This document shows positions 34,501 to 64,000 of a stretch of 64,000 nt of DNA, piece by piece; position 1 is the stretch's first letter; each line of letters begins with the position of its first letter. The stretch spans positions 1 through 64,000 of the forward strand of contig NC_092013.1 of NCBI RefSeq assembly GCF_042242105.1. The letters run 5' to 3'. Position numbers and translations under genes: made by a program. The DNA comes from Pempheris klunzingeri. Lineage: Eukaryota > Chordata > Actinopteri > Acropomatiformes > Pempheridae. The notes under the pieces were generated by a model. The model was not told the origin of the DNA. It did not search any database and was given only the letters and a program-made list of their open reading frames with translations.

Positions 34501-35559
34501 GGATCACCAGTCTGGTAGCATGGTGGAGTCTGGGCTGGTCCTTTAAAGGCTGAGCAAATGAGAAGCAGCTGGGATCTGACTGCTGCACAGCTGTGTCCAC
34601 TCCTGTAATCAGAGAGAGAGCCTCACCAGGAGGGTACTGATGGGTCCTTATATTTTTGTCTTTGCCATGGCTCAGGAATAATGTCTGTCTGTCCCTACAC
34701 TACATAGTATATGCCCAGCTTGTAGTTTACAGTTTATAGTCTACAGTATTTTCTTTGCCAGAGATTTGGTTTAAATAAACGTTACTATGCTGTTAAATGG
34801 ATTTAATGTGAATGATCACATTCACGTTTTCATGGTCAACAAATGGACAGAACCAATGGTACTAATGTAATAATAAATACATAATAAATAAATAATTTGT
34901 CTTTATTGGCAGAACTTAATCCTCTGGTTAACCTTTGTAACGTTTTTTTTCTTCCTCATCATGAGATTTTTGTTGTTATTCAGGCACTAAAGTTTTCCAA
35001 CATAAATGTCATGTTGCCTGTTTTTTATTTTATTTTATTTGAACGTGTTAAAAGCCTCATTTGAAACGTGTAACCACATAAATATACCCCCCTCTGTCTG
35101 ATCCAGGACGTGGGTCTGGACACCATCCCAGCCTGCTGGTGGTGGGGGACGGTGAGCATGACCACGGTGGGCTACGGGGATGTGGTGCCCGTCACGGTGG
35201 CTGGGAAGCTGGCGGCCAGCGGCTGCATTCTGGGCGGCACCCTGGTGGTGGCGCTGCCCATAACCATCATCTTTAACAAGTTCTCCCACTTCTACCGTCG
35301 ACAGAAAGCTCTGGAGGCATCGGTGAGGAACAACAACTGCAAGAAGATGAGGATGAGCTGCGAGGAGCCCAAGGAAGATGAGGAGGAGGAGGAGGAGTCT
35401 GACGGGGACAGCTGCTGTCTGGACTATGACGATGATATTGATGATATTGAGGAGGACGACATTGATTATGAAGATGAAGGAGGTGTAATCAATTATAGCT
35501 ATGTGGAACATCCATCCTACTCGTTGATACTGAGGAGGAAGCAGCTGCTTCAGCTTTGA
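25424..35559 (+). CDS. kcns1: Potassium voltage-gated channel modifier subfamily S member 1-like (Kv9.1), nine coding exons
   Basis: Joined coding exons: 25424-25594, 25695-25828, 26425-26589, 26680-26851, 28307-28390, 28915-29076, 30118-30201, 33937-34029 and 35107-35559 give 505 aa without internal stops (from memory, human KCNS1 is about 526 aa). Seen in sequence: an N-terminal T1 tetramerisation domain (residues ~20-130); six membrane segments with S4 charges R299, R302, R305, K308 and R311; the pore signature TVGYGD at 375-380; and an S6 reading ALPITI (404-409), where the PxP hinge lacks its second proline. That loss is typical of electrically silent Kv subunits, which act by co-assembling with Kv2 channels in the plasma membrane and shifting their gating. 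[17 protein letters not shown] and [22 protein letters not shown] point to KCNS1 rather than KCNS2 or KCNS3. The strongly acidic C-terminal tail is unusual. It converges on stk4. Confidence 0.9.
25695..25828 (+). CDS. kcns1: kcns1 coding exon 2 (residues 58-102)
   Basis: Flanked by TGCTGTAG and CAG|GTGTGT. It encodes T1 core motifs [17 protein letters not shown] and [18 protein letters not shown]. The phase 2 junction splits Ser102. Confidence 0.92.
26230..26365 (-). repeat. Degenerate telomere-like patch in kcns1 intron 2
   Basis: Several GGTTAGGGTT and GGGTTTAGGGTTAGGG stretches interrupted by unrelated bases, with the G-rich strand on top (opposite to the chromosome end). Confidence 0.6.
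26425..26589 (+). CDS. kcns1: kcns1 coding exon 3 (residues 102-157)
   Basis: Acceptor AACACAG, donor AACAG|GTGACA. It encodes [17 protein letters not shown], which completes T1, and an acidic linker ending VDEISDLN as in KCNS1. Phase 2. Confidence 0.92.
26680..26851 (+). CDS. kcns1: kcns1 coding exon 4 (residues 157-214, S1)
   Basis: Acceptor CCTCTCAG. The predicted donor CAG|GTTGAT is weaker than the others; it is chosen because PEYQ matches the family position and the frame then joins exon 5. It contains transmembrane segment S1 (about 186-208). Confidence 0.85.
27058..27504 (-). mobile_element. Rex1/Babar-like LINE reverse transcriptase fragment
   Basis: The minus strand encodes [38 protein letters not shown] and [19 protein letters not shown], then [16 protein letters not shown], the thumb-side part of a fish non-LTR reverse transcriptase. 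The frame is short of both the catalytic core and the 3' end, so it is a dead fragment. The family name is from memory. Confidence 0.75.
27590..27895 (-). mobile_element. tRNA-derived SINE
   Basis: On the minus strand the head has TGGCTCAGCGG (A box) and GGGATTCGATCCCC (B box) at suitable spacing. It is followed by a body ending in AAAGCGCTTTGAGTAGTTG and a tail of CCATTTACCATTTAAC near 27590. This general structure is abundant in percomorph fish genomes. Confidence 0.8.
28307..28390 (+). CDS. kcns1: kcns1 coding exon 5 (residues 215-242, S2 start)
   Basis: Acceptor TCTCTCTCAG, donor GAG|GTGAGC, 28 codons, phase 0 at both ends. It encodes the S1-S2 linker and [13 protein letters not shown], the beginning of S2. 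Confidence 0.82.
28400..28850. repeat. ~12 bp TACTGGTGTACTGG minisatellite in kcns1 intron 5
   Basis: Variants of GTACTGGTATACTGG and GTATATTTGTGTACAGG are repeated for ~450 bp, ending about 65 bp before exon 6. It yields long repetitive frames on both strands that are not genes. Confidence 0.9.
28915..29076 (+). CDS. kcns1: kcns1 coding exon 6 (residues 243-296, S2 end and S3)
   Basis: Acceptor CTCTTTGAG, donor CAG|GTTCAC, phase 0. It encodes [33 protein letters not shown] (S3) and NLGRLIQ just before S4. Confidence 0.9.
29077..30117 (+). other. kcns1 intron 6
   Basis: Unremarkable intronic DNA with a (TGGA)n microsatellite at 29326-29341. No gene seen. Confidence 0.5.
30118..30201 (+). 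CDS. kcns1: kcns1 coding exon 7 (residues 297-324, S4 voltage sensor)
   Basis: Acceptor TTTCTCAG, donor CGA|GTGAGT, phase 0. The exon is essentially the S4 segment [19 protein letters not shown], with positive residues at every third position. Confidence 0.93.
30202..33936 (+). other. kcns1 intron 7
   Basis: The longest kcns1 intron with coding exons on both sides. It contains one LINE endonuclease fragment at 31950-32430; the rest has no recognised gene. Confidence 0.5.
31950..32430 (+). mobile_element. Rex1/Babar-like LINE endonuclease fragment
   Basis: The plus strand encodes [20 protein letters not shown] and [20 protein letters not shown], the N-terminal apurinic-type endonuclease of fish LINEs, with a frameshift near 32300 after which a GRGGGVA-like frame continues. 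It carries the other end of the element type found at 27.1 and 46.8 kb, but these are separate insertions. Confidence 0.7.
33937..34029 (+). CDS. kcns1: kcns1 coding exon 8 (residues 325-355, S5)
   Basis: Acceptor ATCTGCAG, donor GAG|GTAAAG, phase 0. It encodes the S4-S5 linker HSYREV and segment S5. Confidence 0.93.
34030..35106 (+). other. kcns1 intron 8
   Basis: Sequence at about 34220-34680 has the GC content and motif density of an interspersed element, but I cannot assign it. No conserved frame. Confidence 0.4.
35107..35559 (+). CDS. kcns1: kcns1 coding exon 9 (residues 356-505, pore, S6, acidic tail)
   Basis: Acceptor TGATCCAG, stop TGA at 35557-35559. It encodes the pore helix, TVGYGD filter, S6, [15 protein letters not shown] and a ~40-residue D/E-rich tail (about 441-479). 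The exon is visibly GC-richer than the surrounding introns. Confidence 0.94.
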   Translation, partial: DVGLDTIPACWWWGTVSMTTVGYGDVVPVTVAGKLAASGCILGGTLVVALPITIIFNKFSHFYRRQKALEASVRNNNCKKMRMSCEEPKEDEEEEEESDGDSCCLDYDDDIDDIEEDDIDYEDEGGVINYSYVEHPSYSLILRRKQLLQL

Positions 35560-37150
35560 GGAGGAGATCAAAACTGAAATCTGATGTTTTCAGTTCAGAG
35601 GACGATTATACCTGAGCATGAACCTGACTTTCACCTGATATATAGCATGAGCTGTCCACTGTCTAAAGAAATAGACCGAAGATGGGCCAATGAAAGCAGG
35701 ACTGTTGTAAATGACTCAGAAGAACGATTCCAAGATGATGCCGTGAGAGTGGCAGCCAGTTACAGCAGTGAATTTCTAATCTAAGTGGAGAGTGGACTAC
35801 AGCTTTAGGTCTGTGCTGTGGTTTGGCCTCAGGTATCTGGGCATGTGGAGTGTTTGAGGATGAGCTTTGTTCATGCTGAATGTGTTTCTGTTAAAAACAT
35901 GAATGTGAAGAATCACAGAAAGAAAACAGGTCCAATTGAAGATTAAGCAATTTTGTGGAAGAAGTAGAATGAAAAGAATTCAACAACAACAACACTGAAC
36001 TATTAATGAAGCAAACTCGATGCTACACTGCATCTGTGGGCTAGAAACCTTTCTATAGTTCACAAGCCAATCTAACATCTGTCGCTGTTCGGTGGTGGAT
36101 GGATCTTGGATGCGGGAAACATGATGTAGAAGTCTACAGAGAGTCTCTGAGGCTCCATTGATACACAGCCATGTTTTCTGCTCAATGCTAACATGTTAAT
36201 GTTTAGTAGGTATAATGTTTCACATGTTCACCATCATAGCTTTGCATGTTAGCATGCTAATATTTGCTAATTAGCAGTAAATACAAAATACAGCTGAGGC
36301 TAATTGTAATGTCATTGTCTTCATAGAGCAAAATGAAATGTAAGCAGATCACCAAAGTAACCCTGATTATTGCTGAGGAGAAAGCAGATGTCTGTGTAAC
36401 GTTTCATGTAAATCCATCCAATAGTTGCTGAGATATTTTGGTCTAAACCAAAGAGGTGCACCAACAGACTGTCAGCCATTGAGCTGCTTGCAGAGCTGAG
36501 CTGAACACTGTCACCAGGTTTTTACTAAATGAAGTCTGTCGGTCCAAGACTGAAACCTGTGACACTGAGCTTCATGTCTCTGAAACTTCAGCTCTGCCTG
36601 CAGGATGCAAAAGTGTCAGTGGAGTCAGGTTTTATGTCCAGGACGAGTTTGTGAAATATCTTCTGTGCTCACACCTGTCACAATGTCATTTAATATCCTC
36701 CCAAACAACAGACGCTGCTCTCACCTTCAACCAACACTCACAGCTTCATTTTATTCCCTTTTCTTCACTTTCCTTTGTTTTTTACTTGACTTTTTCCTCT
36801 TCTTTCTGCACAGATTAAAAGTCAGGTCCACTGCTAAAAAAAGAGGAGAAAGATGATGCCGACAGTTTGGACGAGTTGGCTGGAAGAAAGGAGCTGTGAA
36901 CAGGTTTCCTTTCCGGTTTAACGAAAGACATGATGATGATGATGATGATTGACCTTCAAATGTTTCTATGCCGAAACGCATAGTTCAGTATGTGGCTCTT
37001 TATGAAGTGAGAAAGTGACTTATGTAGAGAAAATATATCCTGTATATAAATGTACTGTACACACATATCTATGTATATATTAGATTTTTATTTTTTTTTT
37101 CTATGTCACTCTCTCACACTCGGATGAAGAATTGTGCTGGAAGTAATTCA
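35560..37150 (+). other. Probable kcns1 3' UTR and flank
   Basis: Follows the stop codon directly and has no LINE or SINE signature. An ATTAAA occurs at 36814-36819, with a weaker TATAAA near 37045. The true poly(A) site is uncertain. Confidence 0.4.
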
Positions 37151-37536
37151 TACAGTGTGCAGGTTTTATTCTCATTTTATTGTCTTTGTCGCTCAGAAGA
37201 GAATTATTAATGGTAGTAAAAATGTTATTACACACTGTCCAATCAATTAAATATAACAGTAGAAAAAAATGGTTTCAGTGTTTATCTGAGCACCTTAAAA
37301 CCACGAAACTGTACTTTAAGTTGTTTTCACACATTCATAATAAGGATGTGCTAAGAAACTGGAGGAAGTGTTTGTTCTGGCCAAAGCCTTCGCTCCGAAC
37401 TGGAGAACAGGAAGTTTCAGCGCCAGGTAGGTCAGTGATACCTGAGGAGGTATTGATCCTCATAATGTCCCACTGATTTGCTGCCAACTTATTTTGAAAT
37501 GAGCAAGAAAACTGTTTACTGGACTTTAAACACCTA

Positions 37537-37670
37537 TATACAGTTGTATGAAAAAGTTTGGGCACCCCTGACAATTTCCATTATTTTCATTTATAAATCA
37601 TGAGGTGTTTGGATCAACAATTTCATTTTGATCTATCAAATAACTGATGGACACAGTAATATTTCAGTGC
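37537..37670. mobile_element. Mariner-like DNA transposon end fragment
   Basis: Begins TATACAGTTGTATGAAAAAG followed by TTTGGGCACCCCTGACAATT, a recurrent terminal sequence of a nonautonomous TA-inserting element in fish. The opposite end is not found, so it is a fragment. Identification is from memory. Confidence 0.6.
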
Positions 37671-38340
37671 TTCATTCTGTCTAATTCTGTTTTATTATGT
37701 TAACATTACAATACATATTTAGAAAGTATCACTCGTGTTCCTGCTCCTAAATATGGACTCAAGGAAAGTTAGAAAACTAAAACTCTCAGACACACACACA
37801 CACACATAGTGAGGGGAGATTAGATTCATGAGCAGCTGATTAAAAATTAATTTAGTTTCTTTTGGCAGAAATGGATAGAAACTCTCGACAAGGTGAAACA
37901 AGGAAAAAAAAAAGGAAACGAGCGGCACCTGAAAGTTTGATCTGAGAGGAATCTTCCAGAAAGTGCAAACGCCAGCGAGCGGTGACGCTCCGCCTCCAGG
38001 CATCCAAAGTGATGAGATGCATTTAAATTACTGGAGCCAAGTTTCTCCATTTTATGCTTCTTTGTACATCAGAGGGTTAGGGTTATTATATGATCTGTAA
38101 TAATACGGAGCGATATACAATCTATAATCATTACAAGAGCCTTTTACTTCTGATGCTTTACATACGTTTTTGATAAAAATGCAGACGTCCAGTCCGTATA
38201 TTTAGTGTTTTACAGTACGGTAAAGAAGACTTCCTCCAGCCTGGTTTTAGAATCACAGCAGATCCAGAAAAGCTTAAAATAACTCTGCAACACAGACACG
38301 TTCTTCTGTCAACATGTAGACACAAAGACAAAAGTGCATC
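37671..38340. other. Intergenic spacer between convergent kcns1 and stk4
   Basis: A short (CA)n at 37790-37806 and a poly-A run near 37903 are the only features seen. Confidence 0.4.
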
Positions 38341-41300
38341 ACTGTTCTTAGTTTTTATTCTTTATCAAGCAAACAAAACAAGAAAAATACACACAAACCA
38401 AATATCAAACATTTGCACGACTTCCACTGCATCCTTTAAGGCAAAAATACTCCAGGCATCAACAGACAGTGCGGCATGAGTAGAAAAGACAAGTAAACAG
38501 CAGAAAAAGAAGAGGTGAGAAACCGAGCATGACGTTTTTCTCTTTGATTCACCTGAAACGTTTGTCTGTCACAGCTTTGTTTTTTCTTCCCTTTGTACTG
38601 CTCATTTCTCTGTTTCATATGGAAGCTAACAGCTGTTTAGATTTGTCCATTTTAAGGTTGCATTGTTTGTTTCCTGCGTGAATACAGAGCCATTAAACCA
38701 CATTTATTATAAAACATCTACAAACCTGCAGTTGTGACCAGGAAACAGGAGGAAAAAGATGTTTGATTTGCTCTGAAAAAGAGCAAACTGAACATGTGAG
38801 CAGCCTGAACAATCGTAAGTTGTCATGGATGATAAATCAATTTTTCAGAAATCGTAACTCATTCACTCGTTAAATTAATTCAAAAGAACTCTTAATAATT
38901 ATCTTCAGCACAAATCAGTGATAATTGGATTTTGGCCTCAGTCACCAATTTAAATGGAACTCTGAGTTTAAGTTCACAGTGGGTCATCAGACATTTTAAA
39001 AGAAGGCAGAAAACACACATCGTGGTTTATGTTGAACCTCATTGAAAAACATCACAACACTTTCAGTTCTGTTGAAAATCTCCAGTGATAATGACTTGAA
39101 GGGCAACTCTGGGTCACCTGTCCATATCCTGGTGTCTAAACGACTGCTACAGAGAGAGACCTGGAAGATCCTTTTGGTTTAACCACAAACAGCCGTTATA
39201 TCGCTCTCTGCACACACACCAGACTACATTCACTAAAACACTAATTTTAGCTCACAGGACACAGGAGCTGCTGGTCTGCTGCTGCCTCCATCAGTCAGTT
39301 AGTTTGAGTTACTGTGAGACTTTGGTGTTTTAAAGGGTTAGTTTGCATCTGAACAAACCTTTAAAAACACCAATGTTTTCTGTGAGGTAACATCACTGCC
39401 TTAGTTTTAAAAATGGAGTTCTTTAATTTGTGATGCATCACGTCTTACAACAGTCATCATCATTTTCCCTTTTTGCAACCAAAGTCAAGTGAGCAGAACC
39501 AGCTCCTGTTCAAAATACTGCTTTAAAACCAAAAACAGCAAATGTCCAAAACAGACAAAATGAGGCAGGAAGAAAAATCCCTTGTAGCTTCACTTGTAAC
39601 AGCGAATAGAAATACAAAAGAATAATTGTGCTCATGATTGTGTCTCGGAGAGTCCAGCAGAACAAGCTCAACGTTTCCCCTAAAACGTGTCGGTGCCCTG
39701 ACACATCTGTTAACTGCTTAATATCCAGAGTAATAATTCAGATTGAGACGCAGCCCGCAGCGCTCGTCCACAGACACCGGACTGAGTCCATCATTATTTT
39801 ACACCCCTGAGGAGCTTTAGGACCTGAGAAGCTGCTTTTCAAAGCTAACCTGTAACCACTGACCCTGTGGAGAGAAATAACATCCTCCCTAACCCTCACC
39901 GACATGAACACTGACCAGAGGGCGCTTGAGTTCCACCTGAATCAGACCTCCATCTCGTTCAGTCCTCTGAGCCCATCAAACTCAGGACGCCTTGATGTGT
40001 CCACCGGGTCTCCTCTAGCTCAGCAAGGAAAACAGATGCTGAGATAAAAACCCAACTTAAACATTAAGAAGGGCACTGGAGGTTAAACAAAGGCAAGTTA
40101 AAACATTTTCAGATTCAATTTCATAAAAACAATAAATTCCAGTTTGAGATAAAAATATCCAGCCACACGAGGTTAGTTATTAAAGTTTAACCCAAAGGAA
40201 CTTCAATAAAGAAACCTTTAATACATGTTTAGAACACGCTAGAATGTCAGGAGATCTGGACTCCCATCAGTAAATAAAGGACAGAATATCAAAGTACCAC
40301 GGCCCATTGGGGGGGAGCCACGTGTCATCATCATGCCACAGATGCCGCCGCTCACCGAGTCTCTGCCGCAGTGACCTCATCAGATCACATGATTTCAGGC
40401 TGAACTCTGCGTCACTTCAGGAGTTTTCCCTCACAAATGTATGACAACCTCAGAAGAATTCACCGCTTCAGTCTTAAATAATCTTTAATTTTTCTCTGAA
40501 TATTAATTACGCCCCGTCCGCTGGCCCTGATTGGCTGTCGTATTTAACACAGCTGTAATAAGATGTGTCTTCATAAAGACTGGAAGACATCCATACGTCT
40601 GCTAACAGCTCCACTGTGTCCTCTTCTAAACCCTTTAAACATTTAAACTGTGAGCGCCTTAGACTCGTCTCGGCATTCGTTAACTTAACACGATAACTCG
40701 TGTTCCAATAACTCGTCTTCCTGTTGGATGATAAAACACGAATCATCCTCGTCCTCTTCCTCGTACAGGCTTTCGGTGTCACGTGAGTAAATGTTATGAA
40801 GGGAAGCGTCGTCTGTCTGGGGACGTTATCCATATATTCACCTAACTGTGATTTTAGAACATGCAGCTTCAAACTGACCAATAAATTGCGACTACTGAAG
40901 AAGAACAAACCGATTATTTTCAGCCTTCATGTTTTTAAGATTGGGGAACTATCCGTCTGGAAACTCCAAATCTATCCAGACCGTCTGAGCCCAGCAGAAA
41001 CTCCCCAGGAGTTACTGGACGAGTACCGCAGAGAAACGGTACCACATGATTTGTAAAATAACAAAACCTAAAGAGATCCAAGAGAAGCTTGCTGGTTCAA
41101 ATCAGCTGATGAAGACAACAATATTTAGCTTTCTCACCTCATTTTGTGAACTGTTAAAACACAAAAGCCAAAAAGTTCTGAAAGAGTCCACATTCTCTCC
41201 AAATGGCAGAATAAGGGAAACTTACTAAAACATTAATAATAATAACAACATTCTGTCAAACAGAGGACACGTCAGTGGCCCTGATAGATACAACATCCAG

Positions 41301-41349
41301 CCATGTTGTCTGGTGTCAGCAGGGAGCCGAACTCGTGTTCATGCTCCTC
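38341..41349 (-). other. stk4: Probable stk4 3' UTR
   Basis: Contiguous with the stk4 stop codon at its right edge and free of recognisable transposons. On the minus strand AATAAA lies at 38354-38359, a plausible distal poly(A) signal giving a ~3 kb UTR. Long 3' UTRs are usual for this gene family. The extent is inferred. Confidence 0.45.
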
Positions 41350-59088
<17,739 letters not shown>

Positions 59089-59489
59089 ATTGTCTCTTCG
59101 CTTCACTCGGAGCTTCTTCAGCCGTCTGTGCTCCACGGAGCTCGTTTCAAACTGCACACTCGACGCTAATAGCAGCACACGGCTAGCAGACCGTTAGCAG
59201 CTAGCCGTTAGCAGCTAGCCGTTAGCCCGCTCTGTTACAGCAGCGTCCCCGCTGATGCTGCTCTGTTCATCGTTTTGTGAAACCAGGTTCGCGCAGTTTA
59301 CAGACTTCACACAGCTGCCGTATCCGCGCCGGTAACTTCATCCTCCTCCTACTCCAGACAGCTCTGGACCCGTTTGACAAACCGCCTGTCAGTCGCCGAA
59401 ACATCCAGTGAGAAAATCCAGGAAGTGGAGAGCGGACAGGGGGCAGGACAAAGGGGGCAGCACCGCGGCCCGCCAGCAGGGGGCGGCGG

Positions 59490-59810
59490 CACACACACAC
59501 ACACACACAGTGTAGACTGACTGACAGACGCACACACACACTGTAGACTGACTGACAAACACACATCCACACTGTAGACTGACTGACAAACAAACACACA
59601 CACACACACACACACACACTGTAGACTGACTGACAGACACACACACACTGTAGACTGACTAACACACACACACACACACACACACACACTGTAGACTGAC
59701 TAACACACACACACACACACACACACACACTGTAGACTGACAAACACACACACACTGTAGACTGACTGACAAACACACACACACACATACTGTAGACTGA
59801 CAGTGAAACA
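59490..59810. repeat. (CA)n/ACTGTAGACTGACTGAC minisatellite upstream of stk4
   Basis: Eight or nine units of ACTGTAGACTGACTGACA alternating with (CA)n. It lies about 400 bp upstream of the stk4 start codon, outside the coding region. Confidence 0.92.
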
Positions 59811-60124
59811 AACAGACAGACAGGTCCCATCAGACCACGTCAAACTTAATTTAAAAAAAAGACAAACAATCTCAGGTAACAAATGAATACAGAATATTGA
59901 ATATAGAACACATTTTTGAAGGGCTAGGACATTTATTTTGAAAATCAGTTTTGCCACCTACGGACAACATCATCAGTTTAAGTGGACACTGTATTTAATC
60001 CTGTGTTCTGACATAAAATTACTGTTTTTGTGAATGGAGTCTGGTGAGTTTGAAGAGAGTGATATAACAGGCTATATAGTGGATCAATAGTTACTCATCA
60101 GTTCTGACTGACACACACAAAAGA
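59811..60124. other. Spacer between stk4 and cox6c
   Basis: No gene or repeat recognised. Confidence 0.5.
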
Positions 60125-60652
60125 GGCTTTACATTAATAGAATATTTTATTTAGAGGAACCAAACAGCACAGAGATGATCACATCTGAATCAGGAAATAA
60201 CATCAATGGGGCAACTGGGAACCTCTTCCTCAGACCAGGAGGCACAACGAGGAAGAGGAGCCTGAGGAAGAAACAACACATTAGAGACAGAGAGACTGCA
60301 TTAGATAGGGACCAGACTGGGTACAGTCAGTCTACATTAGATACAATCAGACCTGATTCAGTCAGTCTACATTAGATACAATCAGACCTGATTCAGTCTG
60401 TCTACATTAGATACAGATGAAACTGGGTTCAGTCAAACCAGATGCAGTCAGTCTAAATTAGATACGGATCAAACCGGATTCAGTCACTCTACATTAGATA
60501 CGGATCAAACGGTCAGTCTAAATTAGATACGGATCAAACCGGATTCAGTCCGTCTACATTAGATAAGGATCAAACCGGATTCAGTGGGGATGTCTGGTCA
60601 GGGTTCTCGTTTGCAGTCTGTTAGTCGTCCCCTCATTAAGACTCACAGCGGT
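60125..60652 (-). other. cox6c: Probable cox6c 3' UTR with tandem repeat
   Basis: On the minus strand AATAAA lies at 60146-60151, about 500 bp after the stop codon. Between 60280 and 60590 an imperfect 30-40 bp repeat (TCAGTCTACATTAGATAC, AATCAGACCTGATTCAG) fills most of the UTR. Confidence 0.55.
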
Positions 60653-62655
<2,003 letters not shown>

Positions 62656-62735
62656 TGGCTGGGCTCTCGACCTTCACGGGACGCGTTCACACCGCTTCTG
62701 TACCGGAAGAACTTCTACCGGAAACGTGGAGGGAC
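62656..62735 (-). promoter_or_regulatory. cox6c: cox6c first noncoding exon and core promoter
   Basis: On the minus strand a donor GCCA|GTGAGTAT ends a short GC-rich exon at 62656. Just upstream, two CCGGAA ETS cores occur at about 62704 and 62718 (plus strand). Paired ETS sites bound by NRF-2/GABP are characteristic of promoters of nuclear-encoded oxidase subunits. The transcription start is not determined. Confidence 0.55.
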
Positions 62736-63219
62736 AAACTTAATCCCTGGGAAAGCGAACTCGGGGCAGCTGAGGTCACAAAAACTAAAGACTGAAATCT
62801 ATCAAACGTGTTGTCCTGCGTTTAAAATAACTCTGGGGCCTCCAGAGAAAGATTGCATGTGCAGAATATGACCATATTTACATGTGTGTGTTCATGGGTT
62901 TGGTTTAGTCCTGATCCAGGACCAGCATGTGAGTGGCCTGAGGGTCAGGGTCTGGAGGGCGCTGACACACCATAGATTACAAACGTGCTGTGCAAACACA
63001 CACACAGATATTTATAGTAGTAACACAGTCTGACCAGCAGAGAAAGGCAGAGTGCCACTGACCTGAGTCTGACTGTTCTTTATAGAGTTCTTAATAAAGG
63101 TTTATAAACTTTATTGTATGTCATTTGCACATGTTTTGTATGATGTAACATTTTAAATGCTGACTGTGTGTAATGTGGTTTTAATGGAGTTCAGATCTTA
63201 AACAGAATAAACAGACTCA
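62736..63219. other. Spacer upstream of cox6c
   Basis: No gene or mobile element recognised. Confidence 0.4.
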
Positions 63220-63832
63220 GATCAGAATCCTTTTATTGACATTGTACAAAGAATGCACAACGAAACTGAAATGGAAATAGCAGCTCTCATAGGCAGTGCA
63301 AAACAACAGGAAAGTACAGTTCACGGGGGGGGGCAGGGGTATTTACACTACGAAAGAGATGAAGAATAAAAATAATCTAAAAAATATAGATATAGATGAA
63401 ATAAACAGAAATTATTAAAACAGAACACAACACAATAAACAGAATTATTTCTATTTCACATTGTTCAGGGTTTGGTTGTATTGTTCAGAGCAACGACAGC
63501 TCTTGGGTAAAAACTGTTCTTTAGTCTGTTTGTTCTAGACTTTATTGATCTGAAAGGCCTCCCTGAGGGTAGGAGTTGGAAGAGGTGGTGTCCGGGGTGT
63601 GAGGAGTCCCTGATGATGATGCGGGCTCTCCTGAGGCAGCGGGTGCTGTAGATCTCCCCCAGAGATGGAAGAGGGCAGCCAGTCAGTCTCTGGGCGGTGA
63701 CCCTCTGGAGCTGCTTCCTCTCTGCCGCAGTGCAGCTGGAGAACCACAGCGAGATGCCGTAGCTCAGCACCGACTCCACCGAGCAGCGGTAGAAGGACAC
63801 CAAGAGTTCAGTTCTTAAGTTGTTCTTCAATT
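63220..63832 (-). mobile_element. L2-like LINE 3' fragment
   Basis: The minus-strand frame at 63830-63465 encodes LRTELLVSFYRCSVESVLSY, RVTAQRLTGCPLPSLGEIY and RTNRLKNSFYPRAV, the C-terminus of a fish L2-type LINE, with a normal stop. A ~240 bp 3' UTR ends in CAATAAAAGGATTCTGATC. It is 5'-truncated. It and the 20.75 kb copy represent the same clade but are diverged. Confidence 0.85.
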
Positions 63833-64000
63833 CAATTCAATTTCAATTAAATTTTATTTGTATAGCCCAATATCACAACAGAGTGTCTCACAGTGCTTTA
63901 CAAAGTTCACTGAAATAAACAGGAAGTGTAAGCGAACAAACAATCTAAGTCCAGCAGTCGATGAGGCCAATGGATCAGTCCAGTGGATCAGTCCGAGGCA
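63833..64000 (-). mobile_element. Short interspersed repeat, partial
   Basis: TTCAATTAAATTTTATTTGT followed by ATAGCCCAATATCACAACAG and TGTCTCACAGTGCTTTACAA is the terminal part of a very common fish interspersed repeat. It runs off the right edge of the window. Family name uncertain. Confidence 0.6.

Noticed and set aside
35035..35571. 178-codon minus-strand frame
   Set aside because: Antisense shadow of kcns1 exon 9, whose TVGYGD pore is on the plus strand.
59267..59830. 187-codon minus-strand frame with CVCVCV repeats upstream of stk4
   Set aside because: Translation of a CA-based minisatellite in the upstream region.

Overview
The window is the left end of a vertebrate chromosome, most likely a ray-finned (percomorph-type) fish. 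It opens with about 4.2 kb of (CCCTAA)n in the orientation expected of a left telomere. It then passes through a subtelomeric repeat domain and reaches three intron-containing genes carrying fish-type LINE, SINE and MITE debris. No prokaryotic signals, CRISPR arrays or operons are present.

1-4210 is the telomeric tract. 4211-18968 is a mosaic of non-telomeric units joined by interstitial telomere repeats: type A (857 bp), A' (857 bp) and B (868 bp), plus an ~0.8 kb segment C. Higher-order duplications are visible: C recurs exactly 5603 bp away together with the A, B, B block around it, and a B+A' pair is repeated about 3.4 kb apart. Every unit carries a CTCF-like core on the minus strand and a CRE/ETS-like cluster. 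Each also ends in an inverted repeat whose sequence differs between types while the pairing is kept. 18969-20740 is a transition zone of degenerate telomeric and AT-rich DNA, and it contains a well-formed hammerhead-ribozyme-like motif at 19734-19787.

The first unique gene is a voltage-gated potassium channel modifier subunit, kcns1-like (Kv9.1), on the plus strand. Nine coding exons between 25424 and 35559 encode 505 aa. It converges on stk4 (MST1, Hippo-pathway kinase) on the minus strand, whose eleven coding exons between 41350 and 59088 encode 492 aa. Beyond it lies cox6c (cytochrome c oxidase subunit 6C) on the minus strand: two coding exons between 60653 and 61035 encoding 76 aa, plus a likely noncoding first exon near 62.7 kb. 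From memory of vertebrate maps, the convergent KCNS/STK arrangement matches both human KCNS1-STK4 and its paralogous block KCNS2-STK3-COX6C. The window therefore looks like one ohnologue of that ancient block. The three genes have unrelated roles (delayed-rectifier modulation, Hippo signalling, respiration), so their linkage is positional.

The introns are heavily expanded by minisatellites. Examples are an array of roughly 60 perfect CCAAT-box motifs in stk4 intron 2, GATACACACCTGA-type repeats in intron 5, 28-bp repeats in intron 6, 20-25 bp repeats in introns 9 and 10, and degenerate TTAGGG-type repeats in intron 10. Rex1/Babar-like and L2-like LINE fragments, tRNA-derived SINEs, a piggyBac-type MITE, a nested-TIR MITE and a mariner-like fragment are also present. 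Exon boundaries were set by hand from splice signals, reading-frame continuity and remembered family alignments; no alignment was computed.
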